NCBI GenBank assembly: GCA_003567835.1
Contig: PWYO01000037.1
Coordinates: 1-8,461, forward strand
Direction: 5' to 3'
Length of the DNA: 8,461 nucleotides
Source: Actinomycetota bacterium
GTDB taxonomy: Bacteria; Actinomycetota; Humimicrobiia; Humimicrobiales; Humimicrobiaceae
Positions 6,538 through 8,461 of the stretch are shown piece by piece (position 1 is the stretch's first letter; every line of letters begins with the position of its first letter). A program made the translations under genes and the position numbers. Below the pieces are notes generated by a model. It made no database searches, was not told where the DNA came from, and saw only the letters and a list, made by a program, of their open reading frames with translations.

Positions 6538-8214
6538 ATGTTCTGGAGAAGTAGAGAAATATTAAATAGGCCGGAGAATTCCATAAAAAGGTCGCTCTAT
6601 AAATCAATGGGTTTTACCGATGCGGATATAGACCGGCCCATCATTGCTATTGCCAATTCTTATAATAATATCTGTACCGGCCATTTTGGACTAAACACCC
6701 TAGCGGAAAAGGTAAAGGAAGGCATACGGGCAGGGGGAGGCACTCCGGTAGAGTTCGGCACCATTGCTGCCTGTGACGGCATCGCCCAGGACTGCCGGGG
6801 CATGCGGTATATACTGCCCACCAGGGAAATCATTGCTGCAAGTGTGGAGACCATGGTGGAAGCCCATCACCTTGACGGTGTGGTGCTGCTTGGTTCCTGC
6901 GACAAGATCGTTCCCGGCATGCTTATGGCTGCGGCAAGGCTGGATATCCCCTGTATATTTTTAAACAGCGGTCCCATGATGCCGGGCATAGCCAAAAAAG
7001 AGAATCCATACGGAGGCCACCAAATTGATGGTTCGGCATTGGTGATGTATGCAGAAAAGATGAAACAAAATAAGATTACGCCCCAGGAATTTTTAGACCT
7101 GGAACAAACAGCCCAGCCTACCCATGGGTCCTGTTCTATGCTGGGCACAGCAAATACCATGTGCTGCATTGCGGAAGCCATGGGACTTTCTCTTACCGGC
7201 AGTGCCATGATCCCAGCAGTCAGTTCCCTGCGGCTGCAGGCAGCCAGAAATACGGGGGAACAGATCATGTACCTGGTAAACCGGGATATAACCGCTCAAA
7301 AAATCATCAGCCGGGAGTCCCTGGAGAATGCTATTATGCTCAATTCGGCAATCGGGGGATCAACCAATTCGATCTTGCATATTTTGGCTATTGCCCATGA
7401 TGCCGGCATCCCGCTGGATATTGATGATTTTGCCAGGGTTAGCCAATCTGTGCCCTTTATTGCCAAAATGATCCCGGCTGGACAATACAGTGTGGTCCAG
7501 TTTCATGAAGATGGCGGAGTCCCTGCGGTGATGGCCCAGATGAAAAGCCTGCTGCACAGGGAGCAGCTTACTGTTTCTGGTAAAGCCGTGGGCACGAATA
7601 TCGAGGGTGCCAAAATCAAGACAGGGAAAGTGATTACAAACATAGATAGCCCCTACAGGGAGGGCGGGGGCATTGAAGTTGTAAAAGGCAATCTTGCACC
7701 TGAAGGTGCCATTGCCAGACCTGGCGCCATTGACGGAAGCCTGCATACCTTTGAAGGTCCGGCAAGGGTATTTGACAGTGAAAAGGAGGCAAATGATGCC
7801 TTAAAACAGGGCAAAATACATAAAGGGGAAGTTATGGTCATCCGATATGAAGGTCCTAAAGGAGGGCCGGGCATGCCTGAAATGTGGAAAACCTTTAAGC
7901 TGGTTGACGGCCAAGGTTTGGGAAAAGATGTAGCCCTTGTAACCGATGGCCGCTTCTCTGGATCCAATAATGGGTGTTTTGTAGGCCATCTGAGTCCGGA
8001 AGCAGCGGTGGGAGGGCCTATTGCAATCATAGAGGATGGGGATCGGATTTCCATTGATATAAACAAGGGCACCATTCATGTATCTCTTTTAGACCAGGAA
8101 ATCAGGTCCAGGAAAAAAACCTGGCGCCCGCCGCCCGTTAGGGAAAAAAGAGGTTATCTGCATTTTTACAGCAAACATGTTTCCTCTGCAAGCCGTGGCG
8201 CAATCATGGAATAG
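6538..8214 (+). CDS. ilvD: IlvD/Edd-family dehydratase, probable dihydroxy-acid dehydratase
   Basis: Probably dehydrates 2,3-dihydroxy-isovalerate and 2,3-dihydroxy-3-methylvalerate to the 2-keto acids of valine/leucine and isoleucine. The 558-residue length fits IlvD. Conserved features are Asp80 (CDGIA, metal ligand), Cys121-Asp122-Lys123 (SCDKIVPGMLMAAARL), Cys199 (GSCSMLGTANTM), Glu438 (YEGPKGGPGM) and Ser474 (TDGRFSG, catalytic serine position); the C-terminus HVSSASRGAI is IlvD-like. Departures from textbook IlvD are ICTGH (46-49 region) instead of PGH or PCN, extra Cys46, Cys79 and Cys86, SMLGTANTM instead of GMF/GMYTAN, and SGSNNG instead of SGGT. These resemble sugar-acid dehydratase branches of the family, so aldonate dehydratase is the main alternative; the leu/cimA context favours ilvD. 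ATG 6538 follows a modest AAAGGG (6525-6530). No ilvC or ilvB is in view. Confidence 0.8.
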   Translation: MFWRSREILNRPENSIKRSLYKSMGFTDADIDRPIIAIANSYNNICTGHFGLNTLAEKVKEGIRAGGGTPVEFGTIAACDGIAQDCRGMRYILPTREIIAASVETMVEAHHLDGVVLLGSCDKIVPGMLMAAARLDIPCIFLNSGPMMPGIAKKENPYGGHQIDGSALVMYAEKMKQNKITPQEFLDLEQTAQPTHGSCSMLGTANTMCCIAEAMGLSLTGSAMIPAVSSLRLQAARNTGEQIMYLVNRDITAQKIISRESLENAIMLNSAIGGSTNSILHILAIAHDAGIPLDIDDFARVSQSVPFIAKMIPAGQYSVVQFHEDGGVPAVMAQMKSLLHREQLTVSGKAVGTNIEGAKIKTGKVITNIDSPYREGGGIEVVKGNLAPEGAIARPGAIDGSLHTFEGPARVFDSEKEANDALKQGKIHKGEVMVIRYEGPKGGPGMPEMWKTFKLVDGQGLGKDVALVTDGRFSGSNNGCFVGHLSPEAAVGGPIAIIEDGDRISIDINKGTIHVSLLDQEIRSRKKTWRPPPVREKRGYLHFYSKHVSSASRGAIME

Positions 8215-8228
8215 GTGGCAAAATCCTG

Positions 8229-8257
8229 TTGATAATTGCCCTGCTTTTATATAAAAT
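8229..8257 (+). promoter_or_regulatory. Candidate vegetative (sigma-70/sigma-A type) promoter for hppA
   Basis: TTGATA (8229-8234) and TAAAAT (8252-8257) each differ from consensus at one position and are separated by exactly 17 nt. The site lies 15 nt after the ilvD stop and would give a leader of roughly 50 nt before the hppA GTG. This suggests hppA can be transcribed separately from the biosynthetic genes; it is unproven. Confidence 0.5.
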
Positions 8258-8300
8258 TGACTGAAATATATGCGTTTGATGCGAATATTAATAACAGTCT

Positions 8301-8306
8301 AGGAGG
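8301..8306 (+). promoter_or_regulatory. Ribosome binding site of hppA
   Basis: A perfect AGGAGG lies 6 nt before GTG at 8313. It selects the GTG-initiated frame over the overlapping open frame beginning near 8236 in another phase, which has no such site and no recognisable product. Confidence 0.85.
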
Positions 8307-8312
8307 CTTTCT

Positions 8313-8461
8313 GTGTTACTTTTTAGGATCCTGCCTTTCGTTGGCGCGTTTATCTCCCTGGTTTTGGCCATCATCTTTGCGTTATTGGTCAATAAACAAA
8401 AGCGTGGCAATGCCAAAATGATAGAGATCTCTGATGCCATATCTGCGGGCAGCAGAGCGTA
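8313..8461 (+). CDS. hppA: Membrane-bound ion-translocating pyrophosphatase, N-terminal fragment
   Basis: Only the first 49 codons are present; the gene continues past the right edge. The protein begins MLLFRILPFVGAFISLVLAI (GTG start) with a hydrophobic first transmembrane helix at about residues 7-27. A basic stretch NKQKRG follows, then KMIEISDAISAGSRA at about residues 35-49. That segment matches the strongly conserved 'M-x-I/E-I-A-x-A-I-x-x-G-A-x-A-(Y/F)' region after helix 1 of H+/Na+-pumping pyrophosphatases, which use PPi hydrolysis to energise the cytoplasmic membrane. The K/Na type cannot be judged because the determining residues lie downstream. PPi is released in many biosynthetic reactions, but adjacency to the leu/ilv genes is probably incidental. 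The identification rests on a short segment, so confidence is moderate to good. Confidence 0.8.
   Translation, partial: MLLFRILPFVGAFISLVLAIIFALLVNKQKRGNAKMIEISDAISAGSRA

Noticed and set aside
8216..8240. GGCAA/TTGCC inverted repeat as an ilvD terminator
   Set aside because: It has only 5 bp with a loop of about 15 nt, and it overlaps the better-supported promoter candidate; too weak to call.
8236..8421. 61-codon open frame overlapping the hppA start
   Set aside because: It lies in a different phase from the HppA-matching frame, lacks a ribosome binding site, and its product is unrecognisable; the AGGAGG/GTG at 8301-8315 explains the region.
1..8461. T-box, S-box or other riboswitch, tRNA, mobile element or CRISPR
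   Set aside because: No T-box-like conserved motif, tRNA cloverleaf, transposase remnant, long direct repeats or spaced repeat arrays were seen; the cluster's 5' leader, the likely regulatory site, lies upstream of the window.

Overview
The window carries one strand-coherent block of amino-acid biosynthesis genes, all on the + strand: the 3' part of serA (phosphoglycerate dehydrogenase), then leuA, leuC, leuD, cimA (citramalate synthase) and an ilvD-type dehydratase, and finally the first 49 codons of hppA (membrane proton/sodium-pumping pyrophosphatase), which runs off the right edge. No RNA gene, insertion sequence, CRISPR array or phage-like region is visible. Intergenic DNA is scarce, with no gene-free stretch over about 135 bases.

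Layout: serA-leuA and leuA-leuC are each separated by 14 nt and leuC-leuD overlap by 11 nt, so 1-4700 reads as one operon segment. A 106-nt gap with an imperfect hairpin precedes cimA, and a 135-nt gap with AT-rich inverted repeats precedes ilvD. A 98-nt gap with a good vegetative promoter candidate precedes hppA, which looks like a separately transcribed gene.

Pathway logic: LeuA condenses acetyl-CoA with 2-ketoisovalerate (leucine). CimA condenses acetyl-CoA with pyruvate to make citramalate, the threonine-independent route to 2-ketobutyrate and isoleucine. LeuC/LeuD is the only isomerase in the window and probably serves both 2-isopropylmalate and citramalate. The IlvD-type enzyme would supply the 2-keto acids for valine/leucine and isoleucine. 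The expected partners leuB, ilvB/ilvN, ilvC and ilvE are not in the window.

Organism: strong AGGAGG-type ribosome binding sites, TTG and GTG starts, moderate base composition, short-form LeuC/LeuD, citramalate-based isoleucine synthesis and a membrane pyrophosphatase together suggest an anaerobic Bacillota/Clostridia-like bacterium. This is inference from style and gene content only. I see mostly well-known housekeeping metabolism. The points most worth a second look are the atypical cysteine-rich active-site region of the IlvD-family protein, the missing leuB, and the cimA-in-leu-cluster arrangement. I did not find evidence for a new biological system.
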